Positions 9,201 to 15,677 are shown, numbered from the stretch's first letter. The stretch is 18,178 nt of DNA from Candidatus Gastranaerophilales bacterium (GCA_944326625.1 CALVER010000010.1:1-18178), one strand, 5' to 3'. The notes: generated from the letters alone by a model not told the origin. Numbers and translations are program-made.

Positions 9201-9957
9201 GGTTTACAAAGTCCATATCAGCTCTGTAATCAGGATCGTCTTCTTCGTCAATTTCCGCTGCAGGCGGGATAAATGAATCTATATCGACATTGGCTTTGAT
9301 ATTGACATTTTCATCACTTGAAAATTCGGTTGAAGTTTTAACTTTAAAGGTCTTCATATTGTTAAATGCCGCCTTTAAGTCATCACCTTTTAAATCAAGG
9401 TAGTGGCCGCTTGCAAGGTCATTTATTTTTAGAGAGTAATTGTAAACATTAATATTCGGAACTTTTATTTTAATCCATGCCGGATTGAATGTGATTTTAG
9501 AAGTTTCCGCAGGTGCCTGGGTTTCTTTTTGTCTTTTTTGTTCATTTATTATGTTTTGCACGACGCTCATAATTTTATACTGTGAGCCGTCTTTAGCTAT
9601 GTCAATATTAATTTGCGGGTTTGTGATTGAAATTTCGGATACGCGGACTGTTAATAAGAGAAGATTCGGTAAAGAAATTTTTGTTTTCACGTTATCAACA
9701 TTTAATAATTCCGAGTCATCCGGTAATTTTATATTTAAACCGTCAATTTTTATACCCGCTTCCAAAATCGGTGTTGTATAAAGTCTTATATCTTTAAAAT
9801 CAAGCTTGAGTTGTGACTGCTCAAGTGCCAGTTTTTGAATATCTTTTTTATAAGCATTCAAGTCTAATTTTTTGGGCAGTATAAATAAAAATGCCAGGTA
9901 TGCCAATATGATGATTGTTAATATTATAATTCCGATGATTTTTAAAAATGTTTTCAC
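6238..9957 (-). CDS. Giant AsmA/TamB-like envelope protein
   Basis: This is a 1239-residue protein with an N-terminal membrane anchor (about residues 5-28), an AsmA-type N-terminal domain (about 30-230) and a very long beta-rich middle of repeated amphipathic strands. The AsmA-like C-terminal region lies at about 940-1180. A charged linker sits near 136-152 and an acidic patch near 234-249. The C-terminus departs from a plain AsmA protein: after the domain there is a Pro-rich stretch, then an Ala/Glu-rich helix (E-E-L-L-A-A-Q-A-E-A-E-R) and a basic tail. AsmA-family proteins are thought to carry phospholipid along a periplasmic beta-groove. Translation starts at GTG 9957, seven bases after AAAGGAG. 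It heads an operon with the O-acetyltransferase and flavoprotein genes. Compared with the 926-residue protein it has the same layout but little obvious identity. Confidence 0.82.
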   Translation of the reverse strand: MKTFLKIIGIIILTIIILAYLAFLFILPKKLDLNAYKKDIQKLALEQSQLKLDFKDIRLYTTPILEAGIKIDGLNIKLPDDSELLNVDNVKTKISLPNLLLLTVRVSEISITNPQINIDIAKDGSQYKIMSVVQNIINEQKRQKETQAPAETSKITFNPAWIKIKVPNINVYNYSLKINDLASGHYLDLKGDDLKAAFNNMKTFKVKTSTEFSSDENVNIKANVDIDSFIPPAAEIDEEDDPDYRADMDFVNPVLMYRDYNLKTNVDTKLKARLNRKGHVILHGFVDVEDLTMNLSGYQLPKSYMRAKLNGHSANIDTNLYVAKDQNIRISGNVNYSKHPKIDLLINSKPIYFNDLIILTKAFMDTLNIKNDLAMMKGAGYISANARVKTNFKKLKSSGGIIVRNGNISNSKIGLLFKNINANILFKDSTLEVQDTHLFVNDSILRAEGKINEDSVADISIFAEKLPLPGLFAAFAPVDLKNSYNIKSGSLFLDAKLTGELKEAVSNINVIINDLDMSTKDNSLRITDAKTDVRLDSNFKVITGNLRNEGLNVYLPETSSRISIPGININIGEEIITINPIYIKINKSSLINLAGTIVDYMRKPYFNIKSNGNLYAEDLKQILGEAAAPFINAKGILPMQFSLTGDDKRQDIALQIKADSLNYITPVDIESVKGLQSILQAKVTYKGNRLNIRDTGLYTKAVPTPFSEDLAANMQGTKGVATVSGTITKLDTPAPFINQITVKMPEDLKMQICAFKNSTLTAGGDLLIFGQALSPKYRGDFGIWDLSIPELYTTMKTLSLKFVAKTLYITLEDLLLNGSDIRIAGNASLEPAQVFVVNNLDVSSENIDVPKLMKVSDAAMKYAPKAKPNAEPADIPVELLNGSIDMRRISSPPIVLNNTAGRISLSDNVFYLNNLNTATLGGRVTGNISANLLSMLLRAQVRGTNFNVERTFYELMNMKDTLSGTMAFDTDLTIDGAAKTQQEQMKGINGTVNFEILNGQLGPFGKLENLILAENIRNSEFFQTALGGVINSLTSIQTSHFDILDGHIIMKDGVAKLDPITSVGPVMCMNITGDMNLLTNEADMKLRARLGSKIADMLGPIAAVNPINLVKATPGLNVAAAKMFSIFTEAITAEEMAQIPNFVNDFGKLSTTNFQVVLRGDTAKPLSLIKSFKWLATTAEIESAEHFVETLPPTDPENPNATLEELLAAQAEAERIANENIFQKAVRKIKNFFSQKDEK

Positions 9958-10048
9958 TGTAATACTCCTTTAGCACTATTATTAAATAAGGCTTTTGTAA
10001 AATAAAGGTTATTTGAATTTTTGTTTACAAAATATTTTTAATAATTCA

Positions 10049-10057
10049 TGATATAAT
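10049..10057 (+). promoter_or_regulatory. Extended -10 promoter of the glycosyltransferase gene
   Basis: TGA followed by a perfect TATAAT (10052-10057) is an extended -10 box. Expected initiation near 10064 gives a leader of about 12 bases that still contains the AGAGG ribosome binding site at 10066-10070. The 11-base block at 10045-10055 is identical to that at 12061-12071 before the YuiF/NhaC-like gene. No good -35 box is visible. Confidence 0.55.
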
Positions 10058-10075
10058 AAATTAAAAGAGGTGATT

Positions 10076-10951
10076 ATGTCAAAAATATCAATAATTATCC
10101 CTGTATATAACGTGGAAAAATATTTGAGAGAATGTTTGAACAGTGTTGTTCATCAGACCTTAAAAGATATAGAAATTATTTGTATAAATGACGGTTCAAC
10201 GGATGAATCCGGAAAAATCCTGCAGGAATTCGCTGATAAAGATAAACGTATAAAAATAATTGAACAGGAAAATAAAGGCCAGTCTGCTGCCAGAAATATC
10301 GGTATAAGACAGGCTTCCGGTGAATTTATAGGTTTTGTGGACAGCGATGATTGGATTGATTTGGATTTTTATGAAAAATTGTATAATGCTGCTGTTGATT
10401 ACAATGCCGATATAGCATGCGCCGGCATAAGACGCTGTTTTTCAGGCAGAAAGTCAAAAGATTGGCTTAAATATAATAAATTTATTTTGACCGGCGATAT
10501 GAAAAAGAAATTTGAACTTTGCAGAGTGCCTAAATATCATTATATTTGGAATAAAATTTATAATCGTAAAAAATTTCTTTCAGCCAATATATTTTTTGAA
10601 GAAGGAATATTCTTTGAAGATTTGGAATTTACCCATAAAGTTCTTTTTTATATGCCAAAGCTTGTTACTGTGCCTGATGTAAAATATTATTATCGGGATA
10701 ATGCTGAATCAACTGTTAATTTTACTTCTGAGAGACACTATGCTGACCTTTTTTATGCAATTAAGAAATGCCAGAAGTTTATAAAAACACACTATGTCAG
10801 AGTCGGGTTCAAATATTACAACTGGCTGGACAAAAAAGTTTATAAAATTTTCGGTATACCCGTTTTGATTGTCAAGAAAAATGAATTTCAGACAAAAGCT
10901 TTTTTATTCGGATTAATTCCGGTATTTTCTGTAACCCATTTTACCAGATAA
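10076..10951 (+). CDS. Family 2 glycosyltransferase
   Basis: This is a 291-residue GT-A-fold inverting glycosyltransferase. It opens with the standard strand (I-S-I-I-I-P-V-Y-N-V) and E-K-Y-L-x-E-C-L-x-S-V. The nucleotide-binding N-D-G-S-T-D is at 38-43, G-Q-S-A-A-R-N at 68-74, and the metal-binding D-S-D-D-W at 89-93. A later F-E-D segment (about residues 183-186) is where the family often has its catalytic base. Length and motifs fit capsule, LPS or exopolysaccharide sugar transferases acting at the cytoplasmic face. The start is ATG 10076, five bases after AGAGG; the GTG two codons earlier overlaps the site. It is a lone sugar transferase gene, with no polysaccharide cluster beside it. Confidence 0.93.
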   Translation: MSKISIIIPVYNVEKYLRECLNSVVHQTLKDIEIICINDGSTDESGKILQEFADKDKRIKIIEQENKGQSAARNIGIRQASGEFIGFVDSDDWIDLDFYEKLYNAAVDYNADIACAGIRRCFSGRKSKDWLKYNKFILTGDMKKKFELCRVPKYHYIWNKIYNRKKFLSANIFFEEGIFFEDLEFTHKVLFYMPKLVTVPDVKYYYRDNAESTVNFTSERHYADLFYAIKKCQKFIKTHYVRVGFKYYNWLDKKVYKIFGIPVLIVKKNEFQTKAFLFGLIPVFSVTHFTR

Positions 10952-10956
10952 AAAAA

Positions 10957-10976
10957 GAGCCTTATAGAAAAGGCTC
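10957..10976 (-). terminator. Intrinsic terminator facing the minus strand
   Basis: GAGCCTT (10957-10963) pairs with AAGGCTC (10970-10976) around a six-base loop. The run of A on the plus strand just before it (10950-10956) becomes a T-run after the hairpin on the minus strand. On the plus strand no T-run follows. The signal is therefore oriented to stop leftward transcripts, although all neighbouring genes run rightward. It may still act weakly on the glycosyltransferase mRNA. Confidence 0.6.
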
Positions 10977-11018
10977 GTTGGAATTAAGAATAGCTGGAAG
11001 TATGAAAAAGATTTAATT

Positions 11019-11047
11019 ATATTTAACCCCTTCGGTTCATATTTAAC
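11019..11047. repeat. ATATTTAAC direct repeat, 20-bp period
   Basis: The 9-mer ATATTTAAC occurs at 11019-11027 and 11039-11047. The starts are exactly 20 bp apart, about two helical turns, with CCCCTTCGGTTC-like sequence between. This is the geometry of a tandem protein-binding site upstream of the MCE gene, but chance is possible in AT-rich DNA. Confidence 0.3.
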
Positions 11048-11132
11048 AATTACCCATTTGTACGATAATTCGGAATGAATTTAGACGACCGGGTGTGTAC
11101 ATTCAGGTAATGGTTCAAGTTTGAAGTCTTTT

Positions 11133-11144
11133 TATAATTATTTT
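11133..11144 (+). promoter_or_regulatory. -10 box of the MCE gene (leaderless arrangement)
   Basis: A perfect TATAAT (11133-11138) lies exactly six bases before the ATG at 11145, so the expected transcript start is the A of the start codon. There is no Shine-Dalgarno sequence. No -35 or TGn extension is obvious, which weakens the call. Confidence 0.4.
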
Positions 11145-12056
11145 ATGAATAAATATTTTGACATTTTTAAACAGAAGAAGTTTTTGTCGGTAATTTTAAC
11201 ACTTTTTATTTTGAGTATATTGTATATTACCTTTAAAATGCTGACTAACATATATATTACAATACAGTTTGATGAACTGGCACCGTTTGAGACTAATATG
11301 CCGGTTTATTATAAAGGTTTTAGGGTGGGCCGTACAAGAAGTATTAAGCCTGATAAGGATTTTAAGCATACGCTTGTGAAAGTAGTGCTTGATTATAAAG
11401 ATTTGAAACTTCCTAAAAACACTACGGCTCTTGTCAAAAAAATTGATAAAGGCGAAAGAGAAGGACGATTTGATTATATTGAACTCGAATATCCGGATTC
11501 TCCTTCTATATATTTTTTGAAAACGGGTTCATATATAAAAGGTAAAACATCGCTTGATTGGAATGCTTTGATTGCGCAGCAGGCGGATAAAGGAACGCTT
11601 GATGATATAAGCGGAGGTATTGATGAGCTTTTGGACAGCCTTAAAGACACAAGCGATTCCTTGAATACAATTTTTGTAACGCTTAATGATATTCTTGCCG
11701 AAAACAGACCGAATATTTTGAATGCTTCAAATAATCTGTCAAAAACCACTAATAATCTTCAGGAAGTTTCTCTGAGAATGAATAATTCACTTTCTCAGGA
11801 AAGGTTGGATAATACTACAACAGGTTTTGAAGGTTCTTCAACAAATGTTGATGATGCAACCAAAAATCTTAAAGAAGTGAGTGAAAATTTAAATCAAATG
11901 ATGCCGTATATTAATGCAACAATTGTTGATGTTAATACTACCATGTGTAACGTAACAAAAATTTCTCAGGGGATTTTGGAAACCCTGCAAAAACGTATGG
12001 GGCTTATGCGGCTTTTAATGGGACAGCCGGTTAAAAAGAAAAAATGCTGCCCTTAG
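11145..12056 (+). CDS. MCE/MlaD-family lipid-transport protein
   Basis: This is a 303-residue protein with one N-terminal membrane helix (about residues 13-33). An MCE domain follows (about 36-130), with the hallmark segment V-Y-Y-K-G-F-R-V-G-R-T-R-S-I at about 52-65. A long, mostly helical Asn/Leu/Thr-rich tail (about 140-290) has coiled-coil-like heptads. MCE proteins form hexameric rings that carry lipids across the periplasm with an MlaE permease and MlaF ATPase. Neither partner gene is adjacent, so this one is an orphan here. The C-terminus is unusual: K-K-K-K-C-C-P. The ATG at 11145 is preferred to an upstream in-frame TTG (11121), which has no ribosome binding site. The YuiF/NhaC-like gene starts 23 bases after the stop. 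Confidence 0.88.
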   Translation: MNKYFDIFKQKKFLSVILTLFILSILYITFKMLTNIYITIQFDELAPFETNMPVYYKGFRVGRTRSIKPDKDFKHTLVKVVLDYKDLKLPKNTTALVKKIDKGEREGRFDYIELEYPDSPSIYFLKTGSYIKGKTSLDWNALIAQQADKGTLDDISGGIDELLDSLKDTSDSLNTIFVTLNDILAENRPNILNASNNLSKTTNNLQEVSLRMNNSLSQERLDNTTTGFEGSSTNVDDATKNLKEVSENLNQMMPYINATIVDVNTTMCNVTKISQGILETLQKRMGLMRLLMGQPVKKKKCCP

Positions 12057-12064
12057 TATTTTCA

Positions 12065-12073
12065 TGATATACT
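12065..12073 (+). promoter_or_regulatory. Extended -10 promoter of the YuiF/NhaC-like gene (leaderless)
   Basis: TGA plus TATACT (12068-12073) is a TGn-extended -10 box ending exactly six bases before the ATG at 12080, so transcription should start on that A. It lies in the 23-base gap after the MCE gene and shares an 11-base block with the glycosyltransferase promoter. The four-base CAGG at 12074-12077 is too close to the ATG to serve as a ribosome binding site. Confidence 0.5.
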
Positions 12074-12079
12074 CAGGCT

Positions 12080-13384
12080 ATGGAAATTTTGTTAAACCCT
12101 GTTGTAATATCAGTAGTTTTATTGTGCATATTATGTCTTTGCAAGATTAACGTGCTTCTTGCAATAATGATTTCGGCAATAGCCGCCGGTATTGCGGGAC
12201 ATATTCCTTTAAAGGATATTATGCATATTTTTATAAGCGGTATGGGCGGGAATTCCGAAACAGCATTGAGTTATATCTTGCTCGGAGCCTTTGCGGCTTC
12301 AATGACTCATACAGGACTTGCTCCGCTTTTGGCTAAAAAAATCGGTAGTTTGATAAAATCAAATAAATATTTGTTAATTGCTATTTTAACAGGTATCGCA
12401 ATTCTTTCGCAAAACCTTATTCCTGTTCATATTGCTTTTATTCCGATTTTAATTCCGCCGCTTTTGCATATTATGAATAAATTGAAAATTGACCGACGTG
12501 CTGTGGCTTGTGCTCTGGCTTATGGTCTCAAAACTCCTTATATAGTCGTACCTGCAGGATTTGGGCTTATATTTCAGGGATTATTGGCTGATAATATGAC
12601 ACAAAACGGAATTAATATTGCAAAGTCAGAGATTTGGCATTATACGTGGTTTTTGGGAATTGCAATGACTGTCGGGCTTTTTATTGCAGTGTTTTTATCT
12701 TACAGAAAACCGCGTGAGTATGAAGATATTAAAATTTCAGGATATGATGATACTAAGGAATTGAAATTTAATAAAAATCATTACATAACCATGTTTGCGG
12801 CTGTTATGACACTTGTTGTACAATTGTGGACTAATTCGCTGCCATTGGGTGCACTTGTAGGACTTGGAATTATTTTTGGAACCCGGGCAATTGACCATGA
12901 CAAAATGGATAAGCTTATTAATGAAGGCATTGGCATGATGGGTTATGTTGCATTTGTTATGCTCGTTGCCGCGGGGTTTGCTTTTGTATTAAAAGAAACC
13001 GGCGGTGTGGAGTCCCTTATAACGGCAATTACGCCGCTTATGGCCGGAAGTAAATTGTTCGCCGCAGCATTAATGCTTTTTGTCGGGCTGTTTGTTACAA
13101 TGGGGATTGGCACTTCTTTCGGTACAATCCCGATTTTGGCTGTTTTATATGTCCCGATATGTATAAGTTTAGGTTTTAGTCTGCCCGCCTCTGTTATTGT
13201 GATTGCGGCAGCCGCTGCACTCGGCGATGCAGGCTCTCCGGCATCGGATACAACATTGGGCCCTACAGCCGGTCTTGATGCGGACGGACAGCATAATCAT
13301 ATTTGGGATACCTGCGTCCCTACATTCTTGCATTATAATATCCCTTTGATATTATTTGCATTACTTTCTGTTATAATATTTTAA
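12080..13384 (+). CDS. YuiF/NhaC-type Na+/H+ antiporter-family transporter
   Basis: This is a 434-residue inner-membrane protein with about eleven to twelve hydrophobic helices. The region near residues 378-415 (G-D-A-G-S-P-A-S-D-T-T-L-G-P-T then D-A-D-G-Q-H-N-H-I-W-D-T-C-V-P-T-F) is strongly characteristic of the YuiF-like branch of the NhaC/ion-transporter superfamily. The short first helical pair also fits the antiporter N-terminal domain of that group. Members are annotated as Na+/H+ antiporters or as amino-acid transporters, and sequence alone does not decide. The ATG at 12080 has no Shine-Dalgarno site and an extended -10 box six bases upstream, so it may be translated from a leaderless mRNA or by read-through from the MCE gene. 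Confidence 0.87.
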   Translation: MEILLNPVVISVVLLCILCLCKINVLLAIMISAIAAGIAGHIPLKDIMHIFISGMGGNSETALSYILLGAFAASMTHTGLAPLLAKKIGSLIKSNKYLLIAILTGIAILSQNLIPVHIAFIPILIPPLLHIMNKLKIDRRAVACALAYGLKTPYIVVPAGFGLIFQGLLADNMTQNGINIAKSEIWHYTWFLGIAMTVGLFIAVFLSYRKPREYEDIKISGYDDTKELKFNKNHYITMFAAVMTLVVQLWTNSLPLGALVGLGIIFGTRAIDHDKMDKLINEGIGMMGYVAFVMLVAAGFAFVLKETGGVESLITAITPLMAGSKLFAAALMLFVGLFVTMGIGTSFGTIPILAVLYVPICISLGFSLPASVIVIAAAAALGDAGSPASDTTLGPTAGLDADGQHNHIWDTCVPTFLHYNIPLILFALLSVIIF

Positions 13385-13411
13385 TGTTTTATAGTAATAA
13401 ATTATAGGTTA

Positions 13412-13420
13412 TGTTATCAT
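13412..13420 (+). promoter_or_regulatory. Extended -10 promoter of the SIMPL gene
   Basis: TGT plus TATCAT (13415-13420) is a TGn-extended -10 box. A start near 13427 would leave a leader of about 14 bases carrying the AAGGAG site at 13429-13434. No clear -35 box is visible. Confidence 0.4.
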
Positions 13421-13440
13421 ATTTTTAAAAGGAGTATATT

Positions 13441-14169
13441 ATGTTTGAAAAATTAGAAAAATATCAGATTACTTTGTTGGCTTTAATATTAGCTTTCGGT
13501 ATTTTTTCAGCTACAAAATATGCAGCTAATTCGCTTTCACGCGAAGGAATTTCCGTTACGGGTTCTGCTTATGAAATAGTAAAATCGGATTCCGGAAAAC
13601 TTTCATTCGATATTAATATTCAGGCTAAAACTAAATCTGAAGCATATAATTTAATGAAATCACAACTCCCTGTTGTTAAAAACTATCTTTCCGAAAAAGG
13701 TATTAAGCCGGAAAATATTGAAGTTAAAACGTATAACGGTTATTACACTTATAAGTATAATAATGTTACAAGAAGTTACACAAATGAAGTTGATTTTTAC
13801 AAACTCAGCCAGCCTGTTGAAGTCACTTCAAATGACGTGAATAAAATAAAAGAACTGTCACTTGATATCCAGAGCCTTTTGGATAAAGGTATAGATATTA
13901 ATGTAAATGTAGCCTCATATTTTTATTCAAAACTTCCGGAATTAAAAGTGAAACTTTTAGGTGAAGCAACAACTGATGCAAAAGACAGAGCTGCTGCTAT
14001 GTTAAAAGCTACTCATAATAAGGTCGGCAAAATTCAATCCGTGAAAATGGGTGTTTTTCAGATTACCGATGTTGATTCAACTAATGTTTCCGATATGGGC
14101 ATAAATGATACTTCTACAATTGATAAAAAAGTAACTGCAGTTGCAAATGTTGTGTTTAAGATTAAGTAA
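13441..14169 (+). CDS. SIMPL-domain (DUF541) envelope protein
   Basis: This is a 242-residue protein with an N-terminal hydrophobic segment (about residues 11-30; signal anchor or signal peptide). A SIMPL/DUF541 domain covers the rest. Supporting features are the opening G-I-S-V-T-G-S-A, the L-S-F-D-I-N-I-Q-A strand, an L-S-E-K-G-I-K-P-E-N-I-E-V segment, and A-K-D-R-A-A-A-M-L near the C-terminal third, followed by V-G-K-I-Q-S-V. Bacterial relatives are periplasmic or surface oligomers of poorly known role, some linked to oxidative stress tolerance. The start has AAGGAG six bases upstream. The small exported-protein gene follows 12 bases after the stop. Confidence 0.9.
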   Translation: MFEKLEKYQITLLALILAFGIFSATKYAANSLSREGISVTGSAYEIVKSDSGKLSFDINIQAKTKSEAYNLMKSQLPVVKNYLSEKGIKPENIEVKTYNGYYTYKYNNVTRSYTNEVDFYKLSQPVEVTSNDVNKIKELSLDIQSLLDKGIDINVNVASYFYSKLPELKVKLLGEATTDAKDRAAAMLKATHNKVGKIQSVKMGVFQITDVDSTNVSDMGINDTSTIDKKVTAVANVVFKIK

Positions 14170-14181
14170 TAAAGGATTGGT

Positions 14182-14526
14182 ATGAAAAAGATTATTTTAT
14201 TATCATCATTAATTTTATTTTCTGCTTTGGCAGTGAATGCATATTCCGGTGTTGATATTAATCCGGGTGCTATGCAGCCATTGCAATTTATTCAGCAGCA
14301 AACTTTCCAGAAAAATGAGTTTGATGATTACAGAAGATTTAAGGATGCGTTTGATAATCCCATAGAAAAACGTAATGAAAGCCCTGAAGAAATTCAAGCT
14401 GAATTTGAAGAAATTCAAAATCTTAAGCAGCCGCCTAAAATACAATTGGGTCAGCCTAAAAAAGAGGCTGATATGGAATTAATTCAGGATAACGGACATA
14501 TTCATATAAAACATTTGGAAGATTAG
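14182..14526 (+). CDS. Small exported protein of unknown function
   Basis: This is a 114-residue protein with a textbook signal peptide (MKKIILLSSLILFSALAVNA, cleavage likely after V-N-A at about residue 20) and no lipobox cysteine. The mature part is short, hydrophilic and acidic, rich in Gln, Glu, Asp and Pro, and probably disordered or helical (E-E-I-Q-A-E-F-E-E-I-Q). I recognise no domain. An AAAGGA ribosome binding site precedes the ATG, 12 bases after the SIMPL gene, so the two likely form one transcript and act in the same compartment. Its stop overlaps the convergent membrane-protein gene by four bases. Confidence 0.75.
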   Translation: MKKIILLSSLILFSALAVNAYSGVDINPGAMQPLQFIQQQTFQKNEFDDYRRFKDAFDNPIEKRNESPEEIQAEFEEIQNLKQPPKIQLGQPKKEADMELIQDNGHIHIKHLED

Positions 14527-15200
14527 TTGCTTTCACCTGCTCGGTAGCCGCACAATACATAAATTGGCGGTAAAATCGGTGCTACCGGAAATTTTTTCAA
14601 TGCCGGAATATCTGTCATTGCAAGTGCCCCGATTGCATCGTCAATGTTTGCAAGTGAGTCTTTCAGGGTTAATTTTCTGTCCGGAACTTTATCTTTCGGA
14701 TCACAGATGAGGTTTGATAATTTCGCCGCACCCAACATTCCGGCTAAAAGACCTGTAAATATTGCTCCTATTTTACCGTAAGTGTTTTTTAAAGGCTTAA
14801 CTTTGTCTGTTATTTTTGTCAAACCAAATACAACTGCAGGCGGAACCGCCGCGTTCATAAACTGAAATATGCCTTCGTTAATTTTTTGTCTGCGGTCGAA
14901 TTTGTCGGCACCTAGCATTCCGCCCGCTACGCCGCCTATTATACTGCCTGAGCTTACGCCTATTATTTCTTTCAAGCCGTATTCCAGTTGCAAAATGCCT
15001 TTTTTCTGTTTTTTAGAAAAATTTAAAAGAGGAATCGCCGTACCTATTATTGCACCTGTAAGAGCACGGATTGATTCTTTTTTCTCGTTTTCTCTCATTT
15101 TGTGATAACGGTATGAAACATATCCGTTACTGCGCATTTTGCTGCTGGAAAATGAGTTAAGTGTTGTATATTTTGATGTGTAATTTATTCCTTGAACCAT
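14523..15200 (-). CDS. Unknown glycine-zipper membrane protein with internal repeat
   Basis: This is a 225-residue protein of no family I recognise. The N-terminal 45 residues are polar, Ser/Tyr/Arg-rich. The rest alternates Gly/Ala-rich hydrophobic segments (about 46-60, 78-98, 113-127, 143-163) with basic linkers. Two segments match each other: A-G-G-M-L-G-A-D-K at 92-100 and L-A-G-M-L-G-A-A-K at 152-160. This suggests a duplicated glycine-zipper-like hairpin that inserts in a membrane. The ATG at 15200 has no Shine-Dalgarno site; TGTAAT (15208-15213, minus strand) lies seven bases before it, so a leaderless start is possible. A shorter start at the Met of M-R-S-N-G cannot be excluded. The gene stands alone between convergent and divergent neighbours. 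Confidence 0.65.
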   Translation of the reverse strand: MVQGINYTSKYTTLNSFSSSKMRSNGYVSYRYHKMRENEKKESIRALTGAIIGTAIPLLNFSKKQKKGILQLEYGLKEIIGVSSGSIIGGVAGGMLGADKFDRRQKINEGIFQFMNAAVPPAVVFGLTKITDKVKPLKNTYGKIGAIFTGLLAGMLGAAKLSNLICDPKDKVPDRKLTLKDSLANIDDAIGALAMTDIPALKKFPVAPILPPIYVLCGYRAGESN

Positions 15201-15303
15201 TATTTACATTACAAGTGTAGCATAAACATTTAAAAAAATATTGTTCTAATGTTTAATAGATTAAGATGTCGTAACAGGTGATTAAATTTGTATGGTGTAT
15301 TTA

Positions 15304-15309
15304 TATAAT
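15304..15309 (+). promoter_or_regulatory. -10 box of the YvlD-like gene
   Basis: A perfect TATAAT lies 20 bases before the ATG at 15330, leaving a short leader with an AAGGAG site (15317-15322). The -35 region is not recognisable. Confidence 0.4.
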
Positions 15310-15329
15310 TAATAAAAAGGAGATATATT

Positions 15330-15659
15330 ATGGCATTATTTTTGAGATGGTTATGTTATGCATTGGCTTTGATATTCACATCGTGGGTGGTTCCGGGAAT
15401 TGAGGTATCAAGTTTTTTGAATGCAATGTTTGTAGTTGTAATTATTGCTTTAATCAATACATTTATAAAGCCGTTGCTGCAAATAATTACATTGCCGATA
15501 AATATTTTGACGCTTGGGTTGTTCAGCTTGGTAATTAATGCATTGCTGTTAATGCTTGCGGGATATATAACCCCGGGGTTTGAAGTCGAAGGATTTTTAA
15601 GCGCCTTATTCGGATCAATAATTTTGTCATTATTAGCACTGGGAATAAGCAGAATATAG
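15330..15659 (+). CDS. YvlD-like four-helix membrane protein (PF04020 type)
   Basis: This is a 109-residue protein of four hydrophobic helices. It has the family's N-terminal F-L-R-W-L-C-Y-A-L-A-L, the W-V-V-P-G-I-E-V loop, the central A-L-I-N-T-F-I-K-P-L-L-Q-I-I-T-L-P-I-N-I-L-T-L-G segment and a second P-G-F-E-V loop. This is the PF04020/YvlD group, often labelled 'phage holin family' although it is usually chromosomal and there is no phage gene here. In some Gram-positives relatives belong to envelope-stress operons; that cannot be assumed here. The ATG has a strong AAGGAG site seven bases upstream. The 3' end faces the small anchored-protein gene across 18 bases. Confidence 0.92.
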   Translation: MALFLRWLCYALALIFTSWVVPGIEVSSFLNAMFVVVIIALINTFIKPLLQIITLPINILTLGLFSLVINALLLMLAGYITPGFEVEGFLSALFGSIILSLLALGISRI

Positions 15660-15677
15660 TTTTGAATTTTTCAGATC

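Larger units (their letters stand above)
10950..11111 (-). ncRNA. Candidate small RNA (low confidence)
   Basis: The gap between the glycosyltransferase and MCE genes contains more structure than a plain spacer. A minus-strand terminator lies at its left end. There is a long imperfect hairpin at 11049-11111: ATTACC pairs with GGTAAT and TGTAC with GTACA, across a 4x4 internal loop. A smaller 5-bp hairpin sits inside it (11067-11081). AACC/GGTT (11025-11037) can form another short stem. A leftward transcript from about 11111 to the terminator would be roughly 160 nt. I do not recognise a known RNA family, and no clear minus-strand promoter stands out. The structure could equally be a regulatory leader read on the plus strand. 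Confidence 0.25.

Noticed and set aside
11112..11120. GGTTCAAGT, resembling a tRNA T-loop
   Set aside because: No matching T-stem, acceptor or anticodon arm can be built around it.
15330..15659. 'Phage holin' reading of the four-helix protein
   Set aside because: The PF04020 label is historical; no lysin, structural phage gene or attachment site is nearby.
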